Assembly (NCBI GenBank): GCA_913040905.1
Contig: CAJWIC010000005.1
Span: 1 to 20,919 of the forward strand
From: an uncultured Synechococcus sp.
GTDB lineage: Bacteria; Cyanobacteriota; Cyanobacteriia; PCC-6307; Cyanobiaceae
DNA length: 20,919 nucleotides
Direction of reading: 5' to 3'
The notes beneath the pieces are model-generated. The model worked only from the letters and a program-made list of their open reading frames with translations. It was not told the origin of the DNA and did not search any database. Position 1 is the first letter of the stretch. Each line of letters begins with the position of its first letter. Below are positions 1 to 7,127 of the stretch, in pieces. A program made the position numbers and the translations under genes.

Positions 1-376
1 CCAGGGGGTCGTCGTGCTCATCCGCCTCGGCGTAGAGCATGTTGCGGAAGATCTCTGTGGTCATCACAACGATGGAAGCCTCACGATTGACGCTGAGGTC
101 TCCGGTCATCAGACCGACGTTGTGCTCGCCGTAGGCCTCCCGGAAATCCCGCAGTTTCTGGTTGGACAACGCCTTGAGTGGCGTTGTGTAGAACACCTTC
201 TGGCCATGGGCGAGGGCCCGATGGATGGCGTACTCCCCCACCAAGGTCTTACCGGATCCCGTGGGGGCACTCACCACAACCGAATGCCCCTGGTTCAAGG
301 CATCGATCGCCTCCAACTGGAAGTCATCCAGCGGGAAGGAAAAAATCGTCGCTGGGTCGAGGCCGGACGCAGCCAT
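1..376 (-). CDS. Ski2-like DEAD/DEAH-box RNA helicase, N-terminal part (runs off the window)
   Basis: About 125 N-terminal residues are present; the gene continues beyond the left edge. Seen: Q-motif-like start (FPLDDFQLEAIDAL, about residues 14-27), Walker A SAPTGSGKT with K43, and motif Ia TTPLKALSNQK followed by a TGD segment (motif Ib region). This arrangement is that of the superfamily II Ski2/Mtr4-type helicases of cyanobacteria and plastids, which unwind RNA using ATP; the specific RNA target is unknown. The start chosen is the ATG at 376; a GTG lies directly before it (379), so the true start could be one codon longer. It follows the BASS transporter on the same strand with about 26 bases between them, so cotranscription is plausible. 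The helicase fold call is firm; the subfamily is inferred from the N-terminus only. Confidence 0.9.
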   Translation of the reverse strand, partial: MAASGLDPATIFSFPLDDFQLEAIDALNQGHSVVVSAPTGSGKTLVGEYAIHRALAHGQKVFYTTPLKALSNQKLRDFREAYGEHNVGLMTGDLSVNREASIVVMTTEIFRNMLYAEADEHDDPL

Positions 377-402
377 CACGGGCCCTGAACACCCCACGAA
401 TC

Positions 403-1350
403 CTAGGGAGGTGGAGTCTGTGAAACATCTGCATGCCCTGATCGACGCCAAACAGCGGCCAGGGCACTGCCCAGCAGGCAGTGAACAACAGCTGAAATCG
501 CACCTGGCAGGGCCGTCAGAGGACTGGTGAAGCCACCCGTTCGAGCCAGAACAACCGCCAGCCCTGAGTTCTGCATGCCCACTTCAATGCTGATGGTGCG
601 CTGAGCCTGGCTGGAGGCACCAGCGAAGCGGGCCATCACAAAACCCAGCAGGAACCCCCCGCCATGGAGCAGCAGGCAGGCCAGCAGCAACAGCGCTCCC
701 TGCTCCAGAAGAAGCTGACGCTGACTACCCACCACGCTGGCCACGATCAGCACGATGGCGACCACCGCCAAAGGAGGCATGGCCGGCTCCACCCGGCTCG
801 CCAGCCTCGGCATCCCCTGCTTGAGCAGCACCCCGCAGGCCACGGGCACCAGAACCACCTGCAGCACCCGCAGCAGTAGCAACCAGCCATCCACCGGAAC
901 GTACTGGCTGGCCAGGAGTTCGGTCAGTCGTGGCGTCAGCACCACGGCCGCCACGGTGCTGACGCTGGTCATCACTACCGATAACGCCACATCGCCCTTG
1001 GCGATCAGCGTCACCACGTTGCTGGCGGTCCCACCTGGACAGCAGCCCACCAGGATCAAACCGACAGCCAGAGGAGCCGGCAACCGCAAGATCACGGCGA
1101 TGGCCGCTGCCAGGCTCGGCATCACCACAAACTGGGCGACGACACCCAGACTGACGGCGCGGGGCTGTCGACTGACCCGCAGGAAATCGCGTGGCGCCAG
1201 GCCGAGGCCCATTCCCAGCATGATCAGGCCCAAGCCAATGGTGATCAGCGGCCCACGAAACCAGCTGAACAGGGGTGGGTGCACCAACGCCAGCAGGGAC
1301 CCCAGCAGCGTCCAGAGCGGAAACAACGTCGTGAATCGCTCGAGGGACAT
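403..1350 (-). CDS. BASS-family (bile acid:sodium symporter-like) transporter
   Basis: A 315-residue, strongly hydrophobic protein of the usual length for the BASS/SBF family. Sodium-coupled uptake of organic anions or organic acids across the inner membrane is the family role; the substrate cannot be read from the sequence. The diagnostic middle segment is GCCPGGTASNVVTLIAKGD followed by ALSVVMTSVSTV, which forms the crossover and sodium-site region in this family. A second family-like segment, EVGMQNSGLA, lies near the C-terminus. The start is the ATG at 1350; a TTG codon directly upstream (1353) is a less likely start. The gene diverges from bioF across only 54 bases, so the two start regions must be close together or overlap. 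The helicase gene follows on the same strand. No sign of truncation. Confidence 0.93.
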   Translation of the reverse strand: MSLERFTTLFPLWTLLGSLLALVHPPLFSWFRGPLITIGLGLIMLGMGLGLAPRDFLRVSRQPRAVSLGVVAQFVVMPSLAAAIAVILRLPAPLAVGLILVGCCPGGTASNVVTLIAKGDVALSVVMTSVSTVAAVVLTPRLTELLASQYVPVDGWLLLLRVLQVVLVPVACGVLLKQGMPRLASRVEPAMPPLAVVAIVLIVASVVGSQRQLLLEQGALLLLACLLLHGGGFLLGFVMARFAGASSQAQRTISIEVGMQNSGLAVVLARTGGFTSPLTALPGAISAVVHCLLGSALAAVWRRSGHADVSQTPPP

Positions 1351-1404
1351 CAACGGCCAGCGAAACGCCCATCCTCATCCCCGTTGACCGCCGAGACTGG
1401 GGCC
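1351..1404. promoter_or_regulatory. Divergent start region between the BASS transporter and bioF
   Basis: The 54 bases between the two opposing ATG codons are the only non-coding DNA available for two divergent transcripts, so promoter elements for the biotin operon and the transporter probably lie here or inside the first codons of either gene. I could not pick out a convincing -10/-35 pair or a BirA-like palindrome. No strong Shine-Dalgarno sequence precedes bioF. Confidence 0.35.
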
Positions 1405-2532
1405 ATGGCTTCCCTGGATCCCACACGCCGACGGACGCTTCACTGCTGGAGCAGCGGTGATGTTCCCTGGACCCTGCAGCGCACAGGGACAGACCAGCCA
1501 CCCCTGCTGGATCTGGCCAGCAACGATTACCTCGGTCTCAGCCGTCATCCGGCGGTGATCGAAGCCGCCAGTGCAGCGCTCCGCCACGAGGGAGTCGGGG
1601 CAGGCGCCTCACGCCTGGTCACCGGCACCCGCCCCCGTCATGCGCACCTGGAGGCTGATCTGGCCGACTGGCTGGGACGCAGCTGCGTGCTGCTGTTTCC
1701 CAGCGGCTTCCAGGCGAACCTCGCTGCGGTGAGTGTGCTGGCCGACCGTCACACCACAGTGCTGGCCGATCGACTGATTCACCACTCGCTGCTGGTGGGG
1801 GTACGCGCCAGCGGCGCCCGTCTGCAGCGCTTCCAGCACAACGATCTGACGGATCTCGAGCGGCGGCTCGAGGCCCTCGCCGGCCAGCCGGGATCGGTCG
1901 TGGTGCTCAGCGAAAGCCTGTTCAGCATGGAGGGCACCAGCCCCGATGTGACCGCGCTGGCTGCGCTTTGTCAGCGCTTCGGGGCTGAGCTTCTGGTCGA
2001 TGAAGCCCATGCCCTCGGGGTGCTGGGACCGGAGGGGCGTGGCCTTTGCTTCGGCATCGACACGGTGCGACTGATCAGCGGGACCTTCGGCAAAGCCTTC
2101 GGCAGTGGCGGTGCCTTCCTGGCCTGTGATGCTGACCTCGGCGACGCCTTGCTGCAGACCAGTGGCGCCTTCCGCTACACCACGGCATTGGCCCCACCCC
2201 TGGTGGCCGGGGCACAGGCAGCGCTGGACCTGATCCGATCCCATCCGCACTGGAGCCAACAACTTCAGCAGCGGGCGAGCCGCTGGCGGGATGCCCTGGA
2301 GGGCGACGGCTGGACACGACCTGCGGGTGTAGGTCCTGTGCTGCCCTTGCTGCTGGGCAGCAATGCCGCAGCCCTGGCCGCTCAGGCAGCTCTGGAAGAC
2401 CACGGATTGCTTTGTATCGCGATCCGGCCGCCCACCGTTCCGGAAGGAACCGCTCGACTGCGGCTGGTGCTGCGACGGGACCTGCCGGATGAGACGGTGG
2501 AGCAGCTGCTCAAGGCCCTCCCCTGCCCATGA
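1405..2532 (+). CDS. bioF: 8-amino-7-oxononanoate synthase (biotin synthesis)
   Basis: Condenses pimeloyl-ACP with L-alanine, with CO2 loss, to give 8-amino-7-oxononanoate (KAPA); cytoplasmic and PLP dependent. The 375-residue product has the alpha-oxoamine synthase landmarks: DLASNDYLGLS near residues 36-46, GVGAGASRLVTG (63-74), SESLFSMEG (169-177), the VDEAHALG segment with D199 and H202, and the PLP-binding lysine in GTFGKAFGSGG (K230). The open frame extends upstream to 1279, but that part overlaps the divergent transporter gene and shows no family similarity, so the ATG at 1405 was chosen. First gene of the biotin run; its TGA overlaps the ATG of bioK as ATGA. Slightly shorter than the E. 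coli enzyme but complete. Confidence 0.96.
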   Translation: MASLDPTRRRTLHCWSSGDVPWTLQRTGTDQPPLLDLASNDYLGLSRHPAVIEAASAALRHEGVGAGASRLVTGTRPRHAHLEADLADWLGRSCVLLFPSGFQANLAAVSVLADRHTTVLADRLIHHSLLVGVRASGARLQRFQHNDLTDLERRLEALAGQPGSVVVLSESLFSMEGTSPDVTALAALCQRFGAELLVDEAHALGVLGPEGRGLCFGIDTVRLISGTFGKAFGSGGAFLACDADLGDALLQTSGAFRYTTALAPPLVAGAQAALDLIRSHPHWSQQLQQRASRWRDALEGDGWTRPAGVGPVLPLLLGSNAAALAAQAALEDHGLLCIAIRPPTVPEGTARLRLVLRRDLPDETVEQLLKALPCP

Positions 2533-3218
2533 ATCAGGTGATCGCCGCCCATGGCTGGGCTGGGGATGCAACGGTCTGGCGGGGCTGGCAGCGGCGGTTC
2601 GAAGCCCTGGGCTGGCACTGGGACGCTGTGGAACGGGGATATGGACAGCGGGAGCCCCATCAGCCGACCTGGACCGGGCAGCCGGGGCAACGACTCGTGA
2701 TCGCCCACTCCCTGGGGATGCATCTTCTGCCGGAGAACATCCTGCGAAGGGCGGATGCAATCGTGAGCCTGGCGGGGTTTGCAGCCTTCGTTCCCGCGGG
2801 AGCCGCAGGACGGGCCCTTGCCGTGGCGCTGAAGGGCATGGCCTCCTGTCTGGGTACAGCAGATGAGTCAGGGATGCTGCGGAAATTCCTGACCCGCTGC
2901 GCCTCGCCCCTGCCGCTCTCGGCGCTACCGAGCCATGCACTGCTGCAGGGTTTGCATCCCCCAGGCCGCCGACGGCTTCAGCAGGATCTGGCGCTGCTTC
3001 AGCACTGCCGAGACCTGCCGGAAGGCTGGCCTGAGCAAGCCAGGGTTCTCGTGGTGCAGGGGGAGCAGGACGCGATCGTCTGCCCTGAGGCCCGAACGCA
3101 CCTGCTGCAGGCCCTGGATGCGACCCAGACCGACCATGTTCTCCGCCCCGATCAGGGGCATGCCCTGGTGACGCCTGCGGTGCTGGATCTGGTGGTGCGC
3201 TGGGCAGGCCAGCCATGA
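2529..3218 (+). CDS. bioK: Pimeloyl-ACP methyl ester esterase of the BioK type (alpha/beta hydrolase)
   Basis: A 229-residue alpha/beta hydrolase lying between bioF and bioC, the position and role of bioH elsewhere: it should release pimeloyl-ACP from its methyl ester before BioF acts. Seen: oxyanion-loop HGWAG (8-12), a nucleophile elbow IAHSLG with S61, a probable acid D181 in QGEQDAIV, and H211 in DQGHAL. The elbow has Ala in place of the first Gly of the usual GxSxG, and the cap region is short, so this is not a standard BioH. Marine Synechococcus and Prochlorococcus are known to use the BioK family for this step; the symbol rests on that knowledge plus gene order. Overlaps bioF and bioC by ATGA at both ends, which implies translational coupling. 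Confidence 0.85.
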   Translation: MNQVIAAHGWAGDATVWRGWQRRFEALGWHWDAVERGYGQREPHQPTWTGQPGQRLVIAHSLGMHLLPENILRRADAIVSLAGFAAFVPAGAAGRALAVALKGMASCLGTADESGMLRKFLTRCASPLPLSALPSHALLQGLHPPGRRRLQQDLALLQHCRDLPEGWPEQARVLVVQGEQDAIVCPEARTHLLQALDATQTDHVLRPDQGHALVTPAVLDLVVRWAGQP

Positions 3219-3961
3219 CCGATCCCTGGAGCCAACGGGTTGTGGAGCGCTTCGGTCGATCCGCGGATCGTTACGACAGCGCCGCCAAGCTTCAGCGCGC
3301 CATGGCCAGGCAGCTGGCTGAGCGCTGCCGTCGCGAGGCCATTCCCAGGGGGCTCTGGGCAGATCTCGGCAGTGGCACGGGTTTACTGGCGGATGATCTG
3401 GAACGCCTGCATCCCGGCCAGAGGGTGCTGCGCGTCGATGGCAGCGAGGCCATGCTTCGCCGCCATCAGCCATCAGCTCAAACCAGCTGTGTGGATCTGA
3501 ACCAACCGCTGCCGGAGTGGAGCACAGCGCCAGTGCTGCTGAGTTCCAGTTTCGTTCTGCACTGGCTGACCGACCCAGCGCGATCCCTGCAGCACTGGTT
3601 TGAACGACTGGGCCAAGGGGGCTGGCTGATCGTCGCTGTTCCGGTAGCCGGCAGTTTCCAGCAATGGCATCAGGCCGCTGAACGGGCCGGAGTCCCCTGC
3701 ACAGCCCTGCGTTTCCCAGCGACCGATCAACTGCTGGACGTCCTGCCTGGTGCGGCGGTGCGTCATCGACGGTTGCATCGCTTCAGCCGCCGCGCTCAAC
3801 GGCCTCTGGAGCTGCTGCGACCGATGACCACCATCGGAGCCGGCAGCAGTCGTCATGCCTCCCTGGGATCCGGTCAGTGGCGCCGTCTTGCGCGAGCCTG
3901 GCCCGATGCGGACACACCGACCCTCACCTGGCATGTGCTGAGCCTGATGCTGAAGCGATGA
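3215..3961 (+). CDS. bioC: Malonyl-ACP O-methyltransferase (biotin synthesis)
   Basis: Transfers a methyl group from S-adenosylmethionine to the free carboxyl of malonyl-ACP, so that fatty acid synthesis can elongate it to a pimeloyl chain. The 248-residue protein begins with the BioC-like VVERFGRSADRYDSAA segment (9-24), followed by the SAM-binding motif I ADLGSGTGLL (49-58) and motif II-like VDGSEAML with acidic D75. SSSFVLHWLTDP is the family's post-motif region that includes the characteristic HW. Overlaps bioK upstream and bioD downstream by ATGA. Length and order fit a complete BioC; product release would depend on the adjacent BioK. Confidence 0.95.
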   Translation: MTDPWSQRVVERFGRSADRYDSAAKLQRAMARQLAERCRREAIPRGLWADLGSGTGLLADDLERLHPGQRVLRVDGSEAMLRRHQPSAQTSCVDLNQPLPEWSTAPVLLSSSFVLHWLTDPARSLQHWFERLGQGGWLIVAVPVAGSFQQWHQAAERAGVPCTALRFPATDQLLDVLPGAAVRHRRLHRFSRRAQRPLELLRPMTTIGAGSSRHASLGSGQWRRLARAWPDADTPTLTWHVLSLMLKR

Positions 3962-4617
3962 ACCAACCAGCTCCCCGGATCGTGGTCTGCGGCACCGACA
4001 CCGATGTCGGCAAAACCGTCGTCAGTGCCTGGCTTGTGCAGGGGCTGAACGCTCACTACTGGAAGCCGGTGCAGAGCGGCCTGGAGGACGGCGGCGATCG
4101 CGGCCGGGTGCAGGCCCTGCTCAACCTCAGTCCCGACCGCCTACAGCCCGAGGCCTATGCGTTTCAACAGCCGGTGTCGCCCCATTGGGCCGCTGAGCAG
4201 GACGGCATCAGCCTCAACCCGGATGACCTGATCATTCCTCACGTCTCGGCGCCCTTGGTGGTGGAGACCGCCGGCGGCCTGATGGTGCCACTGACGCGTC
4301 ACTGGCTGCAGATCGACCAACTGCAGCGTTGGGATCTGCCGATTGTGCTGGTGGCGCGCAGCGGACTCGGCACCCTGAACCACACCCTGCTGAGCCTGGA
4401 GGCCCTCAACCGTCGTCAGCTGACGGTGCTGGGGCTGATCCTCAACGGCCCGGCCCATGCCGACAACCCAGGAAGCCTCGAACAGTTCGGCGGGGTCCCG
4501 GTCCTCGCTCACCTGCCGCCCCTGGCCCCTCTGTCGGCGGAGTCCCTCGCCGGGGAATGGCGTCGTCAGGATCTGAGTTCTAAGTTCCAGACACTGCTCG
4601 GCACCCAGCAGCCATGA
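3958..4617 (+). CDS. bioD: ATP-dependent dethiobiotin synthetase
   Basis: Carboxylates 7,8-diaminononanoate with CO2 and ATP, closing the ureido ring to give dethiobiotin. The 219-residue product has the P-loop GTDTDVGKT (12-20), a YWKPVQSG segment (34-41) that carries the substrate-contacting lysine, and VETAGGLMVPL. The open frame reaches back to 3877 but that extension lies inside bioC; the ATG at 3958 sits in an ATGA overlap with the bioC stop and puts the P-loop at the usual distance from the N-terminus. Its own stop overlaps the ATG of a 51-codon ORF in the same ATGA manner. Confidence 0.95.
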   Translation: MNQPAPRIVVCGTDTDVGKTVVSAWLVQGLNAHYWKPVQSGLEDGGDRGRVQALLNLSPDRLQPEAYAFQQPVSPHWAAEQDGISLNPDDLIIPHVSAPLVVETAGGLMVPLTRHWLQIDQLQRWDLPIVLVARSGLGTLNHTLLSLEALNRRQLTVLGLILNGPAHADNPGSLEQFGGVPVLAHLPPLAPLSAESLAGEWRRQDLSSKFQTLLGTQQP

Positions 4618-4769
4618 AGCCACCCCAATCGTTGATCAGCCTGGTGCTGGTCATCCTCTGCGGAGGGATTCTGATGCTGTTCACCGATGTTGAACTGCTG
4701 CTGGTGCGCTGGGTCAACTGCGGCCCCATCGCGACAGAGGCCCAGAAAAACAGTCAGGTCTGCCGCTGA
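4614..4769 (+). CDS. 51-residue membrane micro-protein translationally coupled to bioD
   Basis: An ATG overlaps the bioD stop (ATGA) and opens 51 codons ending in TGA. The product starts MKPPQSL, has one clear hydrophobic stretch from about residue 8 to 31 (rich in Leu, Val, Ile) and ends in a short polar tail with two cysteines (C36, C50). Codon use is GC-rich like its neighbours. It carries on the exact stop/start overlap pattern of bioF-bioK-bioC-bioD, which is the main reason to call it a gene. I do not recognise a family and give no function. Its stop abuts the stop of the convergent gene at 4770 (TGATCA), which also suggests that both ends are under selection. Confidence 0.65.
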   Translation: MKPPQSLISLVLVILCGGILMLFTDVELLLVRWVNCGPIATEAQKNSQVCR

Positions 4770-5045
4770 TCAGCCGAGGGACTTCGACCGCAGCGGACAG
4801 GTTCCCAACCGGATCGAGACCTGACGAACGGCCTGGGAGAGCGGCCAGCCCTGACGCAGCTGTGCGTGGATCTGATCGATCTGCAGGGGTGACCACCCCC
4901 GCATTTCCAGAAACACTCGAATGGAGGGCCAACCGCCCTCCGCGAACACTTCGCTGCGCTGGCCATCGAGCCCTGACGCCTCGGGGCCAGCACCCGCAGC
5001 AGGGACAAAGCGTTTCGACAACCTTCGAGATCGCGTCGTGGCCAT
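4770..5045 (-). CDS. Conserved-looking hypothetical protein between the bioD micro-ORF and bioA
   Basis: A 91-residue soluble protein on the strand opposite to the biotin genes. The basic N-terminus (MATTRSRRLSKRF) is followed by a more structured C-terminal half with alternating charged and hydrophobic residues (FLEMRGWSPLQIDQ, then AQLRQGWPLSQAVRQV), which could form two or three helices resembling a small helical DNA- or protein-binding unit; that reading is inference. Codons are strongly G/C-ending in this frame. The stop abuts the micro-ORF stop, and the start faces bioA across about 53 bases. No family recognised. The overlapping minus-strand frames of 128 and 84 codons are less compositionally plausible. 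Confidence 0.6.
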   Translation of the reverse strand: MATTRSRRLSKRFVPAAGAGPEASGLDGQRSEVFAEGGWPSIRVFLEMRGWSPLQIDQIHAQLRQGWPLSQAVRQVSIRLGTCPLRSKSLG

Positions 5046-5098
5046 GGGATGGCGCAGCGGTTCCGAGATTCAATATGACAAAAGACGTCCAGGCCGCC
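5046..5098. promoter_or_regulatory. Divergent start region between the 4770-5045 gene and bioA
   Basis: This 53-base gap is where bioA must acquire its own promoter if it is not read from the bioF operon, since a minus-strand gene separates them. A TATGAC hexamer at 5074-5079 on the plus strand could act as a -10 for a start at 5099, but no good -35 is seen. An in-frame ATG at 5075 also exists. On the minus strand TTGTCA (5076-5081) resembles a -35. All of this is weak. Confidence 0.25.
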
Positions 5099-6385
5099 AT
5101 GAGAACAACGGCTGATCAGTCACGACATCCAAACCTCTGGCCGCCGTTCACGCAGATCGCCTCAGCACCGCTGCCGCAGCGGGTCGTTGCCGGTGAAGGA
5201 GCCCTGCTGCTGCGCGAGAAGGGCATTCCCCTGATTGACGCCATCAGCAGCTGGTGGGTGACGCTGCATGGCCACGGTCACCCGGTGATGGCCAAGGCTA
5301 TTGCCGATCAGGCGGCCCGCCTTGAACAGGTGATCTTTGCCGATTTCACCCATGAGCCAGCGGAACGTCTGGGCGAACGACTCAGCCGGATCACGGGGCT
5401 CGATCGCTTGTTTTTCTCCGACAACGGCTCCACCGCTGTGGAGGTGGCACTGAAGATCGCCTGTCAGTGGTGGGTGAACCGCGGCGAACCACGGCACCAG
5501 ATCGTGGCCTTCGACGGGGCGTATCACGGCGACACCTTCGGGGCCATGGCCGTGGGCGAACGCAACCTGTTCAGCGAACCCTTCGAGAACAAGCTCTTCC
5601 CCGTCGCCCGCTGTCCCTGGCCTGCCACCTGGTGGAATGACCCGGAGGTGGACGCGAAGGAGCAGGCGGCCCTGGCCGTGCTGGAGACCACGCTGCAGCA
5701 ACCGACCGCTGCGGTGATCCTGGAGCCGTTGCTGCAGGGTGCCGGCGGGATGGCGATGGTGCGCGGCAGCTTCCTCAGACAAGTGGAGGCACTGGTGCGG
5801 CAATCGGGCGCACTGCTGATCGCCGATGAGGTCCTGACTGGCTTCGGGCGATGCGGTGACTGGTTCGCCTGCAAGCGCGCCGGGATCGAGCCGGATCTGA
5901 TGGCGCTCTCCAAAGGCCTGACCGGCGGTTGTCTGCCCATGGGCGTGACCATGGCCAGCGAACGGATCTTCTCAGCCTTCGTTGGCGCAGACCCGAGCCT
6001 GACCCTCTGGCACGGCCACAGTTTCACCGCCAATCCGCTGGGATGCGCGGCGGCCAACGCCAGCCTTGATCTGCTGCAGCAGAACCCCGAGCAGTTCCTG
6101 GACTTCGAAGCACGGCATCGTCCCCATCTCAACCAACTGCAGAGCCATCCCAAGGTGAAGCACTGCCGTCTGACCGGCACCGTGGCGGCCTTCGACCTGA
6201 ACGTCAGCGGCGATGCCGGCTATCTCAACCCCGCCGGGCCAACCATCAAACGGATCGCCCTTGAGCATGGAGTCTTCCTGCGGCCCCTGGGGCAGGTGGT
6301 GTATCTGCTGCCACCGCTGTGCATCAGCGACGATCAGCTCACGCAGTGCTACCGCGCCATCACAGCGGCTTTGGATCAGATCTGA
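5099..6385 (+). CDS. bioA: Adenosylmethionine-8-amino-7-oxononanoate aminotransferase
   Basis: PLP-dependent transfer of an amino group from S-adenosylmethionine to KAPA, giving 7,8-diaminononanoate, the substrate of BioD. With the ATG at 5099 the product is 428 residues, one less than E. coli BioA, and key residues fall at matching positions: W52/W53 in ISSWWV, the GxxAVEVALK segment (110-119), Y142 and H143 in GAYHGDTFGAM, D243 in IADEVLTGFGR, and the Schiff-base lysine K272 in LSKGLTGG. The frame stays open back to 4862, but that part overlaps the opposite-strand gene and has no family similarity. ATG 5075 is an alternative start eight codons longer. It is separated from bioD by two short genes, so its expression may not simply follow that of the bioF operon. 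The stop lies four bases from the convergent DUF3143 stop. Confidence 0.96.
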   Translation: MRTTADQSRHPNLWPPFTQIASAPLPQRVVAGEGALLLREKGIPLIDAISSWWVTLHGHGHPVMAKAIADQAARLEQVIFADFTHEPAERLGERLSRITGLDRLFFSDNGSTAVEVALKIACQWWVNRGEPRHQIVAFDGAYHGDTFGAMAVGERNLFSEPFENKLFPVARCPWPATWWNDPEVDAKEQAALAVLETTLQQPTAAVILEPLLQGAGGMAMVRGSFLRQVEALVRQSGALLIADEVLTGFGRCGDWFACKRAGIEPDLMALSKGLTGGCLPMGVTMASERIFSAFVGADPSLTLWHGHSFTANPLGCAAANASLDLLQQNPEQFLDFEARHRPHLNQLQSHPKVKHCRLTGTVAAFDLNVSGDAGYLNPAGPTIKRIALEHGVFLRPLGQVVYLLPPLCISDDQLTQCYRAITAALDQI

Positions 6386-6389
6386 CAGC

Positions 6390-6659
6390 TCATGGGCCGG
6401 CCTGAATGGCTGCCGTCACATCGGCACGGGAGAGGCCATAGGGCAGCGAACAGCGACGTTCGTCTGCACCGGGCTGCCGCCAGATCACCACGACATCTTC
6501 ACGCTCCAGCCGGATCTCGGCGGCCCAGTCGGGTTGGATGAGGGCCCAACGGCAGGGATCACCATCGATCCGCTCAGCGTTAAGGCTGCAGAGCCAGTCC
6601 TCCAGCGCCCTCAGGGAATGCTGATTCAACGGAGTGTTCGATGGAGGCTGAGGAGACAT
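6390..6659 (-). CDS. DUF3143 family protein
   Basis: An 89-residue protein matching what I know of the cyanobacterial DUF3143 family: an N-terminal TPLNQHSLRALEDWL segment, CRWALIQPDWAAEI in the middle, a DVVVIWRQPGAD strand region and a C-terminal YGLSRADVTAAIQAGP ending. Function unknown; soluble. The best ATG (6659) lies inside the upstream J-protein gene, giving an overlap of 80 bases in a different frame, and the conserved N-terminal motif itself is inside that overlap. Translation is therefore probably coupled to the J-protein. No better start is seen downstream. It converges on bioA with a four-base gap. Confidence 0.85.
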   Translation of the reverse strand: MSPQPPSNTPLNQHSLRALEDWLCSLNAERIDGDPCRWALIQPDWAAEIRLEREDVVVIWRQPGADERRCSLPYGLSRADVTAAIQAGP

Positions 6660-7101
6660 CGGACAACCATTCGGGTGACACCTGCCAGGCTCGTCCCTGA
6701 ACTCCTGCGACTCCAAGCCCCACGACGAGGCTGAGCAACAGCGCCAGACCCAGCAACAGCAATGCCGTCCATTCTCCTCCCGAGAGCGCACGGCGTTCGC
6801 CGATGCCATCCCACGCATCAACGGCCTCTGGGGGCTGCTGGGCAGGAGATCGCTGCGGTTGCAGGCGCTCGTCGTACAGGCGACGACGTTCGGGGTCCGA
6901 GAGGAACTCGTAGGACTCCTTGAGTTGCTGAAAGTGCTTGGCCGCCTCAGCTGCAGGAAGCGTGGTGGTGTCTGGATGCAGTGCCTTGCTGCGACGACGG
7001 AAGGCCTGACGAAGGCTGGCCTGAGACGCCTGGGCGGACACTCCCAAGCGCTCGTAGTGACTGAGGTCGCTCTCGGACACAAGGGACAGCCGGTCATTCA
7101 T
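6580..7101 (-). CDS. Membrane-anchored J-domain (DnaJ-like) protein
   Basis: A 173-residue protein with a J domain at about residues 14-77, including the HPD motif (42-44) that stimulates Hsp70 ATPase activity, and a KESYEFLSDPERRRLYD helix IV region typical of J domains. A Pro/Gln-rich linker (about 81-108) leads to one hydrophobic helix at 112-134, then a short tail. It lacks the Gly/Phe, zinc-finger and client-binding domains of full DnaJ, so it is a class C-like cochaperone probably anchored in a membrane with the J domain facing the cytoplasm. The client or partner DnaK is not identifiable. It diverges from rsmG with only 26 bases between the ATG codons, and its 3' end overlaps the DUF3143 gene by 80 bases. 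Confidence 0.9.
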   Translation of the reverse strand: MNDRLSLVSESDLSHYERLGVSAQASQASLRQAFRRRSKALHPDTTTLPAAEAAKHFQQLKESYEFLSDPERRRLYDERLQPQRSPAQQPPEAVDAWDGIGERRALSGGEWTALLLLGLALLLSLVVGLGVAGVQGRAWQVSPEWLSDVSSASIEHSVESAFPEGAGGLALQP

Positions 7102-7127
7102 CCTAGGGAGAGCTGCCGCTGCGCCCC

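Noticed and set aside
1279..1404. 42-residue N-terminal extension of bioF
   Set aside because: It lies over the divergent BASS gene start and has a Gln/Arg-rich sequence with no family similarity.
1609..3216. 535-codon minus-strand frame opposite bioF and bioK
   Set aside because: The plus strand carries recognisable enzymes with catalytic motifs; the antisense translation is low-complexity Pro/Arg/Ala/Gly.
4862..5098. 79-residue N-terminal extension of bioA
   Set aside because: It overlaps the opposite-strand gene, and the E. coli BioA length and residue numbering match the start at 5099.
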